Assembly: GCF_901447155.2 (NCBI RefSeq)
Contig: NZ_LR588420.1
Location: 1-48,835, forward strand
Reading direction: 5' to 3'
DNA length: 48,835 nucleotides
Source: Peptoniphilus catoniae
Lineage (GTDB): Bacteria > Bacillota > Clostridia > Tissierellales > Peptoniphilaceae
This document shows, in pieces, positions 1 to 11,409 of this stretch. Under the pieces are notes generated by a model. It saw only the letters and a program-made list of their open reading frames with translations. It did not search any database and was not told the DNA's origin. Every line of letters starts with the position of its first letter. Within the stretch, counting starts at the first letter, position 1. A program made the translations under genes and the position numbers.

Positions 1-129
1 CTCCGCCGTATCTTTTGTTCATTATTAGGGTTATTGCTGCTGTTAGGGTTGTTTTACCGTGGTCTACGTGTCCGATTGTTCCTATGTTTACGTGTGGTTT
101 GGTTCTTTCAAATTTTGCTTTTGCCATTA
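1..129 (-). CDS. tuf: Elongation factor Tu, N-terminal 43 codons (gene runs off the left edge)
   Basis: EF-Tu delivers aminoacyl-tRNA to the ribosome as a GTP complex. Only the first 43 residues are inside the window; they start [20 protein letters not shown] and contain the G1/P-loop GHVDHGKT at residues 19-26, which is diagnostic of EF-Tu. The ATG at 129-127 follows an AGGAGG-type ribosome binding site in the 18-base gap behind fusA, so it is the last visible gene of the str operon. The rest of the gene lies outside the window, so completeness cannot be judged. Confidence 0.96.
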
Positions 130-147
130 TTATAAACCTCCTAAGGA

Positions 148-2229
148 TTAATTTTTATTTTTTCCATCAAGTACTTCTTCTTTTATTGAGTTAGGTACTT
201 GTTCGTAGTGATCGAATTGCATTGAATAAGTTGCTCTTCCTTGCGTATTTGAACGTAGTGCTGTTGCATATCCAAACATTTCTGCAAGGGGTACGTAACA
301 AGTCACTATTTGAGCATTTCCAACTAATTCCATACCTTCCATTCTTCCTCTTCTTGAGTTAATGTCTCCAATTACATCGCCCATATATTCTTCAGGTGTT
401 GTAATTTCAACTTTCATCATAGGTTCAAGAAGTATAGGATCTCCGTTTTGAAGAGCATCTCTTAAAGCCATTGATCCGGCTATTTTAAATGCCATTTCTG
501 ATGAGTCTACATCGTGGAAGGAACCGTCATATAGGGTTACTTTTATATCAAGTACTTCGTATCCTCCAAGTACACCTGATTGAAGTGCTTCTTCAATACC
601 TTGTTGGGTTGGTCCAATAAATTCTTTTGGTATTGCTCCTCCAACAATTGCATTTTCAAATACAAATCCGCTACCTGGTTCAAGGGGTTCTACCTTAATC
701 TTAGCGTGTCCGTATTGACCACGACCGCCTGATTGACGTACGTATTTTCCTTCTCCTTCTGCAGGCTTTGTAATTGATTCTCTGTAGGATACTTGTGGGT
801 TACCTATGTTTGCTTCTACCTTAAATTCTCTTAACATTCTGTCTACGATAATGTCAAGGTGAAGCTCTCCCATTCCGGCAATTATTGTTTGTCCTGTTTC
901 TTCATCTGTATAGGTTTTGAAGGTAGGATCTTCTTCTGCAAGTTTTTGAAGTGCTATTGCCATTTTATCTTGTGATGCTTTGGTCTTAGGTTCTATTGCT
1001 ACTGAAATTACAGGTTCAGGGAATTCCATACTTTCAAGAAGTACAGGTTCTTTTTCATCACATAATGTATCTCCTGTGCCTGTTTCTTTAAGTCCTACTG
1101 CTGCAGCAATTTCTCCTGCATATACTTCTTCAACTTCTTCTCTCTTATTGGCATGCATTAAAAGTATACGTCCAATTCTTTCTCTTTTGCCTTTTGATGA
1201 GTTGTAAACATATGATCCTGCTTTAAGCACTCCTGAGTAAACTCTGAAGTATGCAAGTTTACCTACATAAGGGTCTGTTACTATTTTAAAGGCAAGGGCT
1301 GAAAGTGGTTCGTCATCTGACGCGTGTCTATCTACTTCTACATCGGGATCATCCACTGCTGTACCTACTATTGCCGGTATATCTATAGGTGATGGTAGGT
1401 AGTCAATTATAGCATCAAGAAGTAGTTGTACTCCCTTATTTTTATAGGATGAACCGCAAGTTACAGGTGTCATTTTAACTGCAAGTGTACCTGTTCTTAT
1501 AGCCCTTTTAATAGCCTCATCTGTTACTTCTTCGCCTTCAAGATAAGCCATCATAAGGTCTTCATCAAATTCTGATACCTTTTCAATTAGCTCTTCTCTG
1601 TATTTTTCAGCCATTTCAAGGTAATCTTGCGGAATATCTGTTATTTCAATTTCTGTTCCGTCTTGGTTCTTATATACTTCAGCAACCATTTCAACCAAAT
1701 CTATCATTCCTATAAAGTTTTCTTCTGCTCCCATTGGAATTTGAATTGGTACCGGGTTACCTTGTAATTTTTTATCTATAGTTTGTACTGATCTGAAAAA
1801 GTCAGCTCCTGTAACGTCCATTTTGTTGATATGGGCGATTCTTGGAACTTTATATTTGTCAGCTTGTCTCCAAACTGTTTCAGATTGTGGTTCTACCCCG
1901 CTTTTGGCGTCAAATAGAGCTACAGCTCCATCAAGAACTCTTAAAGACCTTTCTACTTCTACTGTAAAGTCAACGTGTCCCGGAGTGTCTATAATGTTAA
2001 GTCTGTATCCTTTCCAGAAGGCTGTAGTAGCTGCAGAGGTAATTGTTATACCTCTTTCCTGCTCTTGCTCCATCCAGTCCATTTGTGCCGCACCTTCGTG
2101 GGTTTCACCGATTTTGTGAATTTTTCCGGTATAATACAGAATACGTTCTGTAGTTGTTGTTTTTCCGGCATCAATGTGTGCCATGATACCTATATTTCTA
2201 ACTTTATCTAGTGGTATTGCACGAGCCAT
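148..2229 (-). CDS. fusA: Elongation factor G
   Basis: Translocation GTPase of the ribosome, 693 residues, normal bacterial length. The G domain shows AHIDAGKT (residues 17-24), the switch II DTPGH (81-85) and NKMD (135-138), followed by the usual domains II-V. The ATG follows a GGGGG-type binding site. The gene sits 15 bases behind rpsG and 18 bases ahead of tuf, the classic rpsL-rpsG-fusA-tuf order, so it is expressed from the shared str promoter. Nothing unusual is seen in the coding sequence. Confidence 0.98.
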   Translation of the reverse strand: MARAIPLDKVRNIGIMAHIDAGKTTTTERILYYTGKIHKIGETHEGAAQMDWMEQEQERGITITSAATTAFWKGYRLNIIDTPGHVDFTVEVERSLRVLDGAVALFDAKSGVEPQSETVWRQADKYKVPRIAHINKMDVTGADFFRSVQTIDKKLQGNPVPIQIPMGAEENFIGMIDLVEMVAEVYKNQDGTEIEITDIPQDYLEMAEKYREELIEKVSEFDEDLMMAYLEGEEVTDEAIKRAIRTGTLAVKMTPVTCGSSYKNKGVQLLLDAIIDYLPSPIDIPAIVGTAVDDPDVEVDRHASDDEPLSALAFKIVTDPYVGKLAYFRVYSGVLKAGSYVYNSSKGKRERIGRILLMHANKREEVEEVYAGEIAAAVGLKETGTGDTLCDEKEPVLLESMEFPEPVISVAIEPKTKASQDKMAIALQKLAEEDPTFKTYTDEETGQTIIAGMGELHLDIIVDRMLREFKVEANIGNPQVSYRESITKPAEGEGKYVRQSGGRGQYGHAKIKVEPLEPGSGFVFENAIVGGAIPKEFIGPTQQGIEEALQSGVLGGYEVLDIKVTLYDGSFHDVDSSEMAFKIAGSMALRDALQNGDPILLEPMMKVEITTPEEYMGDVIGDINSRRGRMEGMELVGNAQIVTCYVPLAEMFGYATALRSNTQGRATYSMQFDHYEQVPNSIKEEVLDGKNKN

Positions 2230-2244
2230 TCGGCTATCCCCCTT

Positions 2245-2715
2245 TTACCATCTATAGTGAGCAAATGCCTTGTTGGCTTCTGCCGTTCTGTGCATTTCTT
2301 CTTTTCTCTTCACACTGCCGCCTAAACTGTTAGATGCGTCAAGTATTTCTTTTGCAAGTCTTTGAGACATGGTTCTTTCTCCTCTAGCCCTTGCATATCT
2401 TACTAACCATCTAAGTCCAAGTGTTTGGCGTCTTTCAGGTCTAACCTCCATAGGTACTTGGTAGGTTGCTCCCCCAATTCTTCTACCCTTTACTTCAAGT
2501 ACGGGCATTACATTGTTTAAGGCCTTTTCAAATACTTCTATGGCATCTTGTCCTGTTGATTCACTTATGAAATCAAAGGCTCCATATACTATTCTTTGGG
2601 CTGTTCCCTTTTTGCCGTCTAACATTACATTATTAATAAGCTTTGTTACTACGACATTATCATATTTAGGATCAGCCATTACTTCCCTTTTTTGAATATG
2701 TCCTTTTCTTGGCAT
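2245..2715 (-). CDS. rpsG: 30S ribosomal protein S7
   Basis: Primary 16S rRNA binding protein of the small-subunit head, 156 residues, the standard bacterial length. The N-terminus [20 protein letters not shown] and the internal [20 protein letters not shown] are typical S7 sequence. A strong AAGGAGGG site precedes the ATG. It lies between rpsL (89-base gap) and fusA (15-base gap) in the str operon. In many bacteria S7 represses this operon by binding the rpsL-rpsG intercistronic RNA; I see no obvious large stem in the 89-base gap here. Confidence 0.98.
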   Translation of the reverse strand: MPRKGHIQKREVMADPKYDNVVVTKLINNVMLDGKKGTAQRIVYGAFDFISESTGQDAIEVFEKALNNVMPVLEVKGRRIGGATYQVPMEVRPERRQTLGLRWLVRYARARGERTMSQRLAKEILDASNSLGGSVKRKEEMHRTAEANKAFAHYRW

Positions 2716-2804
2716 AAACTTCCCTCCTTAACTATATAGTCGATTCATTGGTACTCGGTTTTGTCCGTAAAGCCAAAAATCTATATATACGCATTAAAAT
2801 CAAA

Positions 2805-3218
2805 TTAATTCTTTGGTCTTTTAGTACCGTATTTAGATCTAGCTTGTCTTCTAGCATCTACTCCAGCTGTATCAAGTGTTCCTCTGATGATGTGATATCT
2901 AACACCCGGAAGATCTTTTACTCTTCCTCCACGAATAAGCACAACACTGTGTTCCTGTAGGTTATGTCCTATTCCTGGAATGTAAGCCATTACTTCATAT
3001 CCGTTTGTTAAACGAACTCTGGCTACTTTTCTAAGTGCTGAGTTAGGCTTCTTAGGTGTAACTGTTCTAACCGCTACACAAACACCTCTTTTTTGAGGGG
3101 AGTTAACCTTGGTTTCTTCTTTCTTAAGAACGTCATAGTTTACATCAAGTGCTGGTGATTTTGATTTTGTTGTAATTTTCTTTCTGCTGTTTCTTATTAG
3201 TTGATTAATTGTAGGCAT
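2805..3218 (-). CDS. rpsL: 30S ribosomal protein S12
   Basis: Decoding-centre protein S12, 137 residues. It carries the hallmark segments [20 protein letters not shown] and [26 protein letters not shown], the second including the K/R region where streptomycin-resistance changes occur in other bacteria; the lysine of TPKKPNS is the wild-type residue. The start is MPTINQLIR after an AAGGAGGTG site. It is the second gene of the str unit, directly behind the small L7Ae-like gene. Confidence 0.98.
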   Translation of the reverse strand: MPTINQLIRNSRKKITTKSKSPALDVNYDVLKKEETKVNSPQKRGVCVAVRTVTPKKPNSALRKVARVRLTNGYEVMAYIPGIGHNLQEHSVVLIRGGRVKDLPGVRYHIIRGTLDTAGVDARRQARSKYGTKRPKN

Positions 3219-3240
3219 TCACGCACCTCCTTAAATATAT

Positions 3241-3462
3241 TTATATTAATATTGCCGCAGTAGCAGCATTAATACCTATTCCAAAAAGTTTTCCCAATTC
3301 TTTTTTACTGTCTAAATACTTAATTTCAACCTTATGCTTTTCGCATAAGTCTACAAGACTTTCTTTTAAAAATCTGTCAGTATTTTCAGCTATGAAAACT
3401 TCTTTTGCCAATCCTTTTGTTACTGCTTTTCTTACTTGGTTCGTGCCCACTACCTTATTCAA
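3241..3462 (-). CDS. Small L7Ae/L30e-family K-turn RNA-binding protein (YbxF-like)
   Basis: 73 residues, close to the roughly 80-residue Bacillus YbxF family of L7Ae-like proteins, which bind kink-turn RNA. The segment GTNQVRKAVTKGLAKEVFIA is the characteristic L7Ae N-terminal helix-strand. The start is TTG at 3462 preceded by GGAGGTG with 5 bases between; no ATG fits. It is first in the str operon, 22 bases ahead of rpsL, the position this gene occupies in Bacillota. The precise role in the cell is not known for this family. Confidence 0.88.
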   Translation of the reverse strand: MNKVVGTNQVRKAVTKGLAKEVFIAENTDRFLKESLVDLCEKHKVEIKYLDSKKELGKLFGIGINAATAAILI

Positions 3463-3492
3463 ATGAGCACCTCCTATCCTTACATAATTAAA

Positions 3493-3513
3493 ACTACCTG
3501 GTTAAAAGGTAGT
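3493..3513 (-). promoter_or_regulatory. Leader hairpin of the str operon, terminator-like
   Basis: In the transcript direction the 5' leader contains ACTACCT, a 7-base loop and AGGTAGT, followed at once by TTTTAATT. It lies between the promoter at 3537-3565 and the TTG start at 3462. It could be an attenuator or a stabilising leader stem. A 7-bp stem is short, so the terminator reading is tentative. Confidence 0.4.
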
Positions 3514-3536
3514 CTAAATATTTCAGATACTGTAAT

Positions 3537-3565
3537 ATTCTATCATTTCAAGCATTTTAAGTCAA
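3537..3565 (-). promoter_or_regulatory. Sigma-A promoter of the L7Ae-rpsL-rpsG-fusA-tuf operon
   Basis: On the minus strand a TTGACT -35 box (3565-3560) and a TAGAAT -10 box (3542-3537) are separated by exactly 17 bases. The site lies 75 bases ahead of the first start codon of the str unit and behind the rpoC terminator, so this operon can be transcribed independently of rpoBC. Confidence 0.75.
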
Positions 3566-3744
3566 TAAGTTTATTTAGTGACTTTTACCCTTATATTTTA
3601 CATCTATTATTTTTAAAATCAAATAAATTTTTAAAGGATATTTCTTTTTAAAATAACATATTCTTAATTTATTCATACTTTAAATTTTAATCTAATCAAC
3701 AACCTACTTAGAGTAAGGTAGAGAATATATATTCATTGACATAC
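3566..3744. other. Gene-free AT-rich gap between rpoC terminator and str promoter
   Basis: With the neighbouring signals this stretch makes up a 322-base gap (3463-3784) between rpoC and the str operon. It is very AT-rich. Apart from the leader hairpin, promoter and rpoC terminator listed separately, I see no credible coding frame or other repeat in it. Confidence 0.5.
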
Positions 3745-3781
3745 AAAAGAAAAAGAGAGGTTGCCCTCCCCTTTTTCTTTT
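3745..3781 (-). terminator. Rho-independent terminator after rpoC
   Basis: Read on the minus strand, a GGGGAGG/CCTCTC stem with a short GCAA loop is flanked by A-rich and T-rich arms that themselves pair (AAAAGAAAAAG with CTTTTTCTTTT). It begins directly behind the rpoC stop codon and closes the rpoBC unit. Confidence 0.85.
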
Positions 3782-3784
3782 ATC

Positions 3785-6700
3785 TTATTCAGTTGCTTCT
3801 ACTTCTTCTTTATCAATAGCCTTTGTATCAAGAACTTCTGAGTCTTCAAGAAGCATGTAATTTTCCTTTAGCTCATCGCTAATGGCAACTTGCACTTTCT
3901 TGTTCTTTCTTACTCCTGTACCTGCAGGTATAAGCTGTCCTATTATTATATTTTCCTTTAAGCCTGCAAGAAAATCCTCTTTACCTTTTATGGCCGCATC
4001 TGTCAAAACTCTGGTGGTTTCTTGGAAAGATGCTGCTGAAAGGAAGGAATCCGTTGCAAGGGAAGCCTTGGTTATACCTAAAAGAGTTTGTTCTCCCTCT
4101 GCAGGTGCAAGCCCTTTTTCTTCCAGCTTCTTGTTTTCGGCCTTAAACTCTGCTGAATCTACAAGGGATCCTGGCAAGAATTTGCTATCTCCTGAGTCAA
4201 GAACCTTATACTTGGAGAGCATTTGCCTTACAATAATTTCTATATGCTTATCGTTAATGTCTACCCCTTGAAGTCTATATACTCTTTGTACTTCCTTGAC
4301 TATATATTCTTCTACTCCCTTTACACCTTTTACCCTTAAAAGGTCTTGTGGGTAAACTGAGCCTTGTGTAAGTTCTTGACCTTTTTCAACAACGTCGCCT
4401 TCTTTTACTTTAAGCCTTGAACCATAAACTATATTATAGGTCTGAGCTTCTCCGCTCTCATTTGTAATTGTTACTTCACGTTTGTTGTTTTGCTCTTTAA
4501 TTGAGACTGTTCCGTCAATTTCAGCAATTACTGCTAAACCCTTAGGCTTTCTTGCTTCAAAAAGCTCTTCAACACGTGGCAAACCTTGTGTAATATCTGC
4601 TGCTGATGCAACTCCTCCTGTATGGAAGGTACGCATAGTAAGCTGAGTACCAGGTTCTCCAATGGACTGAGCAGCTATTACCCCTACGGCTTCTCCTATT
4701 CCTACCTTATTGCCTGTAGCTAAGTTTCTGCCGTAACAATGGATACATACTCCGTCTTTACATTTACAGCCTAAAACTGATCTTACTTTAACTTCCTTTA
4801 TTCCGGCAGCCTCAATTTTTTCAGCTATTTCATCTGTAATTTCTTGGTTGTTTTCAACAATTACTTCGCCGGTAGTAGGATTCTTTATTTCTCCTGCAGA
4901 GAATCTGCCTTCTATTCTGTCCTTTAATTTTTCAATTATTTCATTTCCATCTTTAAAGTCTTTTACAGTTATATATTCATCAGTTCCGCAATCTTCTTCC
5001 TTAACAATTACCTGTTGAGATACATCTACCAGTCTACGAGTCAAATATCCTGAATCGGCTGTTCTAATAGCTGTATCGGCAAGTCCTTTTCTGGAACCGT
5101 GGGCTGACATGTAAAATTCCAATACTGAAAGCCCTTCGCGGAAGTTTGAGGTAATCGGAACTTCTATGGTCTTTCCTGATGGAGATGCCATAAGCCCACG
5201 CATACCTGCAAGCTGTCTTATTTGGTTTTTGGAACCTCTGGCTCCTGAGTCCGCCATAATATAAATATTATTGAGTTTATCAAATCCTGCCATAACCTCA
5301 TCAGTTAATTCTTCTGTAGCATCGTTCCAAATTTGTATTACCTTTTCATAACGTTCTTCGTCAGAAATAAATCCTCTTCTAAATACTTTTTCGTATTTAT
5401 TTACTTCTTTTTGAGCCTTATCCAATATTTCCTGCTTAGTTTCAGGAATTTGAATGTCGGACATGGATATTGATATTGCGCCTACCGTAGAGTAGTGATA
5501 CCCCGTTGATTTAATTGAATCAAGAAGTTCGGCTGTTTTTATATTTCCATGTTTCTTGTAGGTTTTTTCTATTATTCTTCCAAGATATTTTTTGTCTATT
5601 ACATCATCTATTTCAAGGGAATATTTATCCTTGCTTCTATCAACAAAGCCAAGGTCCTGAGGTATAAAGGAATTAAATATAAATCTTCCTGCTTGTGAAT
5701 AAACTATTTTACCAAGCTTGTCATCTTCACCTGCAAATATTCTAACTCCAACTTTTGCGTGTAAGCTCAGCTTATGTGAATAATAAGCGTGCATAAGCTC
5801 GTCAAAGTCTGTGAATATCATGCCTTCTCCCTTTAGTCCTGTTTGCTTTGTATCAACTGTTAAATAATAGCATCCAAGTACCATGTCTTGAGTAGGTGTT
5901 GTAATAGGCTTTCCGTCTTTAAGTGCCAAAATATTATTAGTTGAAAGCATTAAAAGTCTCGCTTCAGCCTGTGCTTCTGTTGAAAGAGGAAGATGGACTG
6001 CCATTTGGTCTCCGTCAAAGTCGGCATTATAGGCTGTACAAGCCAAGGGATGAAGTTTTATGGATTTACCTTCTACAAGAACAGGTTCAAAGGCTTGAAT
6101 ACCTAATCTATGCAAGGTTGGAGCTCGGTTTAACAGAACCGGATGATCCTTAATTACTTCTTCAAGAACGTCCCAAACCTCGGACTTTCCCTTCTCAACT
6201 ATTCTTTTAGCGGATTTTATATTGTGAGCATGACCTTGTGCTACAAGTTCCTTCATAACAAAAGGTTTGAAAAGTTCAAGAGCCATATTTCTAGGCAAGC
6301 CGCATTGGTAAAATTTAAGTTCAGGGCCTACAACTATTACTGAACGGCCTGAATAGTCTACACGTTTACCTAAAAGATTTTGTCTAAAACGACCTTGCTT
6401 ACCCTTTAGCATCTCAGATAGAGATTTTAATGGTCTGTTTCCAGGTCCTGTAACAGGTCTACCTCTTCTTCCGTTATCAATTAGAGCATCTACTGCTTCT
6501 TGAAGCATTCTCTTTTCATTTCTTACTATTATATCCGGTGCATTTATGTCCAAAAGTTTTTTAAGTCTATTGTTTCTGTTAATTATTCTTCTGTATAAAT
6601 CATTTAAGTCAGATGTGGCAAATCTGCCTCCATCTAATTGAACCATAGGTCTTAAATCAGGCGGAATTACAGGGATTGCATCCAGTATCATCCATTCAGG

Positions 6701-7372
6701 TTTGTTGTGTGATTGTATAAAGGCTTCTATAACTTCAAGTCTTCTTGAAATTCTAACCTTCTTTTGACCTGTTGCCCCTTCAAGCTCCTCTGTTAGACTT
6801 TTAGATTCAGCTTCAAGATCTATGTCCAAAAGAAGATCTTTTACCGCTTCAGCACCCATTTTTGCAGTAAACTTATCTCCAAACTCTCTCTTATACTCTC
6901 TATATTCAGTTTCTGTGAGAATCTGCTTAACGTAAAGTGGAGTTTCTCCTGCTTCTACCTTAGTTACTACAAAGGCTGCAAAGTAAAGTATCTTTTCAAG
7001 AGCCCTTGGGCTCATGTCAAGTACAAGGCCCATTCTTGATGGTATGCCTTTAAAGTACCAAATGTGTGATACCGGAGCCGCCAACTCAATGTGACCCATT
7101 CTCTCGCGACGAACCTTCGCCTTTGTTACCTCAACGCCACATTTTTCGCAGACTACTCCCTTGTATCTTACTCTTTTATATTTTCCGCAATTACATTCCC
7201 AGTCCTTGGTAGGTCCAAAAATCTTTTCGCAAAATAATCCTTCTTTTTCCGGTTTTAATGTTCTATAGTTAATTGTTTCCGGTTTTTTTACTTCTCCATA
7301 AGACCATTGTCTGATCTTTTCAGGAGATGCTAAACCGATTTTTATTGAATTGAATAATTCGTGTTCGCTCAA
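3785..7372 (-). CDS. rpoC: RNA polymerase beta' subunit
   Basis: Largest subunit of the core RNA polymerase. The N-terminal zinc site [20 protein letters not shown], the catalytic [12 protein letters not shown] and the second zinc cluster CGTDEY...[11 protein letters not shown] are all intact. I place the start at the TTG at 7372 (1195 residues, [20 protein letters not shown]), because AAAGGAGAGGTG sits just ahead of it and the family begins at this point. The longer frame opens with a GTG at 7402 that overlaps the rpoB stop as GTGA but has no good binding site. Transcribed with rpoB. Confidence 0.97.
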   Translation of the reverse strand: MSEHELFNSIKIGLASPEKIRQWSYGEVKKPETINYRTLKPEKEGLFCEKIFGPTKDWECNCGKYKRVRYKGVVCEKCGVEVTKAKVRRERMGHIELAAPVSHIWYFKGIPSRMGLVLDMSPRALEKILYFAAFVVTKVEAGETPLYVKQILTETEYREYKREFGDKFTAKMGAEAVKDLLLDIDLEAESKSLTEELEGATGQKKVRISRRLEVIEAFIQSHNKPEWMILDAIPVIPPDLRPMVQLDGGRFATSDLNDLYRRIINRNNRLKKLLDINAPDIIVRNEKRMLQEAVDALIDNGRRGRPVTGPGNRPLKSLSEMLKGKQGRFRQNLLGKRVDYSGRSVIVVGPELKFYQCGLPRNMALELFKPFVMKELVAQGHAHNIKSAKRIVEKGKSEVWDVLEEVIKDHPVLLNRAPTLHRLGIQAFEPVLVEGKSIKLHPLACTAYNADFDGDQMAVHLPLSTEAQAEARLLMLSTNNILALKDGKPITTPTQDMVLGCYYLTVDTKQTGLKGEGMIFTDFDELMHAYYSHKLSLHAKVGVRIFAGEDDKLGKIVYSQAGRFIFNSFIPQDLGFVDRSKDKYSLEIDDVIDKKYLGRIIEKTYKKHGNIKTAELLDSIKSTGYHYSTVGAISISMSDIQIPETKQEILDKAQKEVNKYEKVFRRGFISDEERYEKVIQIWNDATEELTDEVMAGFDKLNNIYIMADSGARGSKNQIRQLAGMRGLMASPSGKTIEVPITSNFREGLSVLEFYMSAHGSRKGLADTAIRTADSGYLTRRLVDVSQQVIVKEEDCGTDEYITVKDFKDGNEIIEKLKDRIEGRFSAGEIKNPTTGEVIVENNQEITDEIAEKIEAAGIKEVKVRSVLGCKCKDGVCIHCYGRNLATGNKVGIGEAVGVIAAQSIGEPGTQLTMRTFHTGGVASAADITQGLPRVEELFEARKPKGLAVIAEIDGTVSIKEQNNKREVTITNESGEAQTYNIVYGSRLKVKEGDVVEKGQELTQGSVYPQDLLRVKGVKGVEEYIVKEVQRVYRLQGVDINDKHIEIIVRQMLSKYKVLDSGDSKFLPGSLVDSAEFKAENKKLEEKGLAPAEGEQTLLGITKASLATDSFLSAASFQETTRVLTDAAIKGKEDFLAGLKENIIIGQLIPAGTGVRKNKKVQVAISDELKENYMLLEDSEVLDTKAIDKEEVEATE

Positions 7373-7398
7373 GGAGCACCTCTCCTTTCCTCGGTAAA

Positions 7399-10300
7399 TC
7401 ACTCATCGTAATCTTCAGGTTCTTCTATTGAAAAACCTTCATTGAAGCTATCCTCATAATCTTCTTGTTCATCATAGTCATCAGAATCATAAGCATCTGA
7501 ATTATTTGATATTTTTCTAATAGCTGAAGTGCTTGATTCAGAATTTTCTCCTAATTTATCACTTTGTGCATTGTTGCCATTATCAGAAATGTTATCTATT
7601 CTATCTAAATCATCATCATCTGATTGTAAATCTACTTCATTTCCTTCTTCATCAAGTACCTTTATTTGAAGTGCCAAGGATTCAAGTTCCTTAATAAGAA
7701 CCTTAAATGATTCAGGAACTCCAGGTTGAGGTATATCTTCTCCCTTAATAATAGCTTCATAGGTTTTAACCCTACCTACTATATCGTCACTTTTTACTGT
7801 AAGCATTTCTTGAAGAGTATAGGATGCTCCATAAGCTTCAAGGGCCCAAACTTCCATCTCTCCAAATCTTTGTCCACCAAATTGAGCTTTTCCTCCAAGA
7901 GGTTGTTGTGTTACAAGAGAATAAGGACCAATGGATCTGGCATGGATTTTTTCATCAACTAAGTGGTGAAGCTTAAGCATATACATATAACCTACAGTTA
8001 CCGGGTGATCAAAGTTTTCTCCGGTTCTTCCATCTCTTAGTTGAATTTTTCCGTCTTCAGGGTATCCTGCAAGCTTTAAAGAATCTATAATATCCTGCTC
8101 GTTGGCACCGTCAAATACAGGTGTCGCAACGTGCCATCCAAGCTTTTTAGCAGCAAGTCCAAGATGAACCTCAAGTACCTGACCAAGATTCATACGTGAA
8201 GGTACCCCTAAGGGGTTAAGTACTATTTGTATAGGTGTTCCGTCAGGCATATAAGGCATATCTTCCTTAGGAAGCACTCTTGAAATTACACCCTTATTAC
8301 CATGACGACCGCACATTTTGTCTCCAACTTGGATTTTTCTCTTTGTTGCTACAAAAACTCTTACCATTTCATTTACTCCAGGTTGAAGCTCATCTCCCGC
8401 AGCTCTGGTAAAGGTCTTAACATCTACTACGATTCCGGATTCTCCATGAGGAAGTCTTAGAGATGCATCTCTTACTTCCCTGGCTTTTTCGCCGAAAATA
8501 GCTCTAAGCAGTCTTTCTTCAGCTGAAAGCTCGGTTTCTCCCTTAGGAGTAACCTTGCCTACTAAAATACTGTTAGGCTTTACTTCTGCTCCTACTCTTA
8601 TTATTCCTCTTTCGTCAAGATCTTTTAGCATATCATCTCCGACATTAGGAATATCTCTTGTTATTTCTTCTGCTCCAAGCTTTGTATCTCTCGCCTCAGA
8701 TTCATACTCTTCTATATGAAGTGAAGTAAGGGTATCATCTATTACAAGTTCTTGGTTAACAAGAACCGCATCTTCATAGTTGTATCCTTCCCAGTTCATA
8801 AAAGCAATTAAAATATTTTTACCAAGAGCCATTTCTCCCATATCTGTTGAAGGTCCGTCAGCTATTACATCGCCCTTTTTCACCTTTTGACCCATTTTTA
8901 CTATAGGTCTTTGGTTTATAGTGGTGCCTTGGTTACCTCCGACAAACTTATGAAGCTTAAACTCTTTTGTATTTCCGTCTGAGTCATCCTTTAAAAATAT
9001 ATGATCTGAATCGACTTTTGTAATTTCTCCATCGCAAGGTGCAACAACGACTACTCCTGAATCCTTTGCCGCTCTGTATTCAATTCCCGTACCTATTATA
9101 GGTGCTTCAGTTTTTAACAAAGGTACAGCCTGACGTTGCATGTTGGCTCCCATTAAAGCTCTGTTTGCGTCGTCATTTTCAAGAAAAGGTATCATAGATG
9201 TACCTACAGCAACAATTTGTTGAGGGGATACATCCATATAGGTTACGCTTTTTGAGTCAAATATATCTACTACTCCCTCGTAACCTCTTGCTACAACCCT
9301 GTCATTTACAAATTTGCCGTTTTCGTCAAGCTGTTCATTTGATTGGGCAATAATTTGTTTATATTCTACATCCGCTGTAATATATTCTATTTCATCTGTT
9401 ACAATTCCCTCTCCAACCTTTACCTTTCTGTAAGGTGTTTCTATAAAACCATACTCGTTAATTCTTGCATAAGTTGTAAGAGAGGTTATAAGACCTATGT
9501 TTGGTCCTTCAGGGGTTTCTATAGGACACATTCTTCCATAGTGTGAGTTATGGACATCACGCACTTCAAATCCTGCTCTATCTCTGCTTAGCCCACCAGG
9601 TCCAAGTGCAGACAACCTTCTTTTGTGAGTTAATTCTGATAGAGGGTTATTTTGATCCATAAATTGTGATAATTGTGACGAACCGAAAAATTCTTTAATC
9701 GCCGCAGTTACAGGTCTTATATTAATTAGGGATTGGGGAGTTGTTGCATCAACATCTTGAACTGTCATTCTTTCACGAATAACACGTTCCATTCTTGATA
9801 CTCCGATTCTAAATTGATTTTGCAAAAGCTCTCCCACTGATCTTATTCTTCTGTTGCCTAGATGGTCGATGTCATCTACGGTTCCTATCCCTTGGAAAAG
9901 TCCGAATTCATATGAAACAGCTGAAATAATATCATCTATAATTATATGTTTAGGACTTAATATCTTAATATTCTTTTTAATTTCATTTTTAAATTCTTCC
10001 TCATTTTCTGAAAACTCATCATGTAATTGATTAAATAAAGGAAGATAAACTTTTTCTTTTAGCCCGAGATCTCTTAAGCTGAAGCCAAGATCTTTTTCAT
10101 CTACATAAGCAAAATTATTACCTACAACTTTTACGTCCCTATCTTCTTCGTATTCCCTTTGGGCCTTAATTGTAACTATAATTTCGTTAATTCCGGCTCT
10201 TTCAATTTCTTGAGCTTTCTCTTCAGTTATAAGCTGTTCCTTTTCAACAAGAATTTCCCCGGTCTTAGGATGAACAATATCATCTTTAGCATAATGGTTT

Positions 10301-11154
10301 GCAATTCTTGCAGATATACCGAGTTTTTTGTTGAATTTATACCTTCCCACATGAGCAAGATCATATCTTCTATTATCGAAAAACATGTTTTCAAAAAGTG
10401 ATGTTGCCGAATCAATTGTTGGAGGCTCTCCCGGCCTTAACTTTTTATAAATTTCAATTAAAGCTTCTGTTTTGTTAGTTGTAGAATCTTTTTCAAAGGT
10501 CTTACTTAATTGTTCGCTTTCCCCTAAAAGTTCTGTGATTTGTTGATTTGATTCTATTCCTATTGCTCTAAGCAAAATAGTTGCAGGTATTTTTCTAGCC
10601 CTGTCAATTCTTACATTAATAACCCCTTGAGCATCGGTTTCAAATTCTAACCATGCTCCTCTGTTAGGTATTAAGGTTGAAGAAAACAAATCATCTCCGG
10701 CCTTATCGGTCTCGCCTTTATAGTAGGCTCCAGGACTTCTTACAAGTTGTGATACTACAACACGTTCCGCACCGTTAATTACAAAGGTGCCTGTAGGCGT
10801 CATAAGGGGTAAGTCCCCCATAAATACCTCTTGCTCTTTAACTTCTCCGGTTTCGGTATTAATTAACCTTACCTTTACCTTTAAAGGTGCCGAATAATTA
10901 GTATCTCTTTCTTTTGCCTCGTCTATAGTGTATTTAATTTCATCTGATAAATAATAATCGACAAACTCTAAAATTAAATTCCCGGAATAATCCTCAATTG
11001 GAGATACGTCATCAAAAACTTCCTTAAGTCCACTTTTTAAAAGCCATTCAAAGGAAGATGTCTGAACCTCAATTAGATTCGGTATTGAAAGTACCTCCGG
11101 TATTCGAGAAAAACTCATTCTTTCTCGAACTCCATACTTTACAGGATGCACCAT
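7399..11154 (-). CDS. rpoB: RNA polymerase beta subunit
   Basis: Catalytic beta subunit of RNA polymerase. Recognisable blocks include the rifampicin-pocket region ([20 protein letters not shown], then [11 protein letters not shown]) and [13 protein letters not shown] choose the ATG at 11154 (1251 residues, [15 protein letters not shown]), since AAGGGGTGA lies 6 bases ahead; the longer frame would start at a GTG inside that binding site. The last roughly 65 residues form an acidic, Ser/Asn/Asp-rich low-complexity tail beyond the conserved fold (end ...EPEDYDE). Upstream there is no rplL; the neighbour is a YitT-family gene. Confidence 0.98.
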   Translation of the reverse strand: MVHPVKYGVRERMSFSRIPEVLSIPNLIEVQTSSFEWLLKSGLKEVFDDVSPIEDYSGNLILEFVDYYLSDEIKYTIDEAKERDTNYSAPLKVKVRLINTETGEVKEQEVFMGDLPLMTPTGTFVINGAERVVVSQLVRSPGAYYKGETDKAGDDLFSSTLIPNRGAWLEFETDAQGVINVRIDRARKIPATILLRAIGIESNQQITELLGESEQLSKTFEKDSTTNKTEALIEIYKKLRPGEPPTIDSATSLFENMFFDNRRYDLAHVGRYKFNKKLGISARIANHYAKDDIVHPKTGEILVEKEQLITEEKAQEIERAGINEIIVTIKAQREYEEDRDVKVVGNNFAYVDEKDLGFSLRDLGLKEKVYLPLFNQLHDEFSENEEEFKNEIKKNIKILSPKHIIIDDIISAVSYEFGLFQGIGTVDDIDHLGNRRIRSVGELLQNQFRIGVSRMERVIRERMTVQDVDATTPQSLINIRPVTAAIKEFFGSSQLSQFMDQNNPLSELTHKRRLSALGPGGLSRDRAGFEVRDVHNSHYGRMCPIETPEGPNIGLITSLTTYARINEYGFIETPYRKVKVGEGIVTDEIEYITADVEYKQIIAQSNEQLDENGKFVNDRVVARGYEGVVDIFDSKSVTYMDVSPQQIVAVGTSMIPFLENDDANRALMGANMQRQAVPLLKTEAPIIGTGIEYRAAKDSGVVVVAPCDGEITKVDSDHIFLKDDSDGNTKEFKLHKFVGGNQGTTINQRPIVKMGQKVKKGDVIADGPSTDMGEMALGKNILIAFMNWEGYNYEDAVLVNQELVIDDTLTSLHIEEYESEARDTKLGAEEITRDIPNVGDDMLKDLDERGIIRVGAEVKPNSILVGKVTPKGETELSAEERLLRAIFGEKAREVRDASLRLPHGESGIVVDVKTFTRAAGDELQPGVNEMVRVFVATKRKIQVGDKMCGRHGNKGVISRVLPKEDMPYMPDGTPIQIVLNPLGVPSRMNLGQVLEVHLGLAAKKLGWHVATPVFDGANEQDIIDSLKLAGYPEDGKIQLRDGRTGENFDHPVTVGYMYMLKLHHLVDEKIHARSIGPYSLVTQQPLGGKAQFGGQRFGEMEVWALEAYGASYTLQEMLTVKSDDIVGRVKTYEAIIKGEDIPQPGVPESFKVLIKELESLALQIKVLDEEGNEVDLQSDDDDLDRIDNISDNGNNAQSDKLGENSESSTSAIRKISNNSDAYDSDDYDEQEDYEDSFNEGFSIEEPEDYDE

Positions 11155-11241
11155 TTTTTTCACCCCTTAATTTCTAAATAAGTGTCTGCTACCTAATTTA
11201 GAGAATACTACACCAGTTTATTTTATTATATGCAATTTATT

Positions 11242-11269
11242 ATTATAACATATATTGCAAGAACATCAA
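11242..11269 (-). promoter_or_regulatory. Sigma-A promoter of rpoBC
   Basis: On the minus strand TTGATG (11269-11264) and a perfect TATAAT (11247-11242) are spaced by 16 bases. About 90 bases of leader separate it from the rpoB start. This lets rpoBC be transcribed without the usual upstream rplKAJL genes, which are absent here. Confidence 0.7.
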
Positions 11270-11360
11270 ACATTTTAAGAATATATTCTTAACAAAATAA
11301 ATATTTAATTTTCAGGCAATTTAATTACCGCCTTTATTAAATAAATTAATTTTAAATAAA

Positions 11361-11394
11361 TAAAAAAGACCTATATTTTATAATATAAGTCTTC
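11361..11394 (-). terminator. Terminator after the YitT-family gene
   Basis: On the minus strand an AGAC-TATAT/ATATA-GTCT stem with a single mismatch is followed by TTTTTTATTTATTT. It begins 16 bases behind the stop codon of the YitT-family gene and separates it from the rpoB promoter. Confidence 0.75.
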
Positions 11395-11409
11395 TATAAT
11401 TCCTTATTA

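Noticed and set aside
980-2211. Plus-strand open frames inside fusA (75-98 codons)
   Set aside because: They are antisense to a fully conserved gene, lack ribosome binding sites and show no family resemblance.
3436-3651. Plus-strand frame of 71 codons over the str promoter
   Set aside because: AT-rich, no binding site, overlaps promoter, and its translation is Phe/Lys/Ser-rich random-looking sequence.
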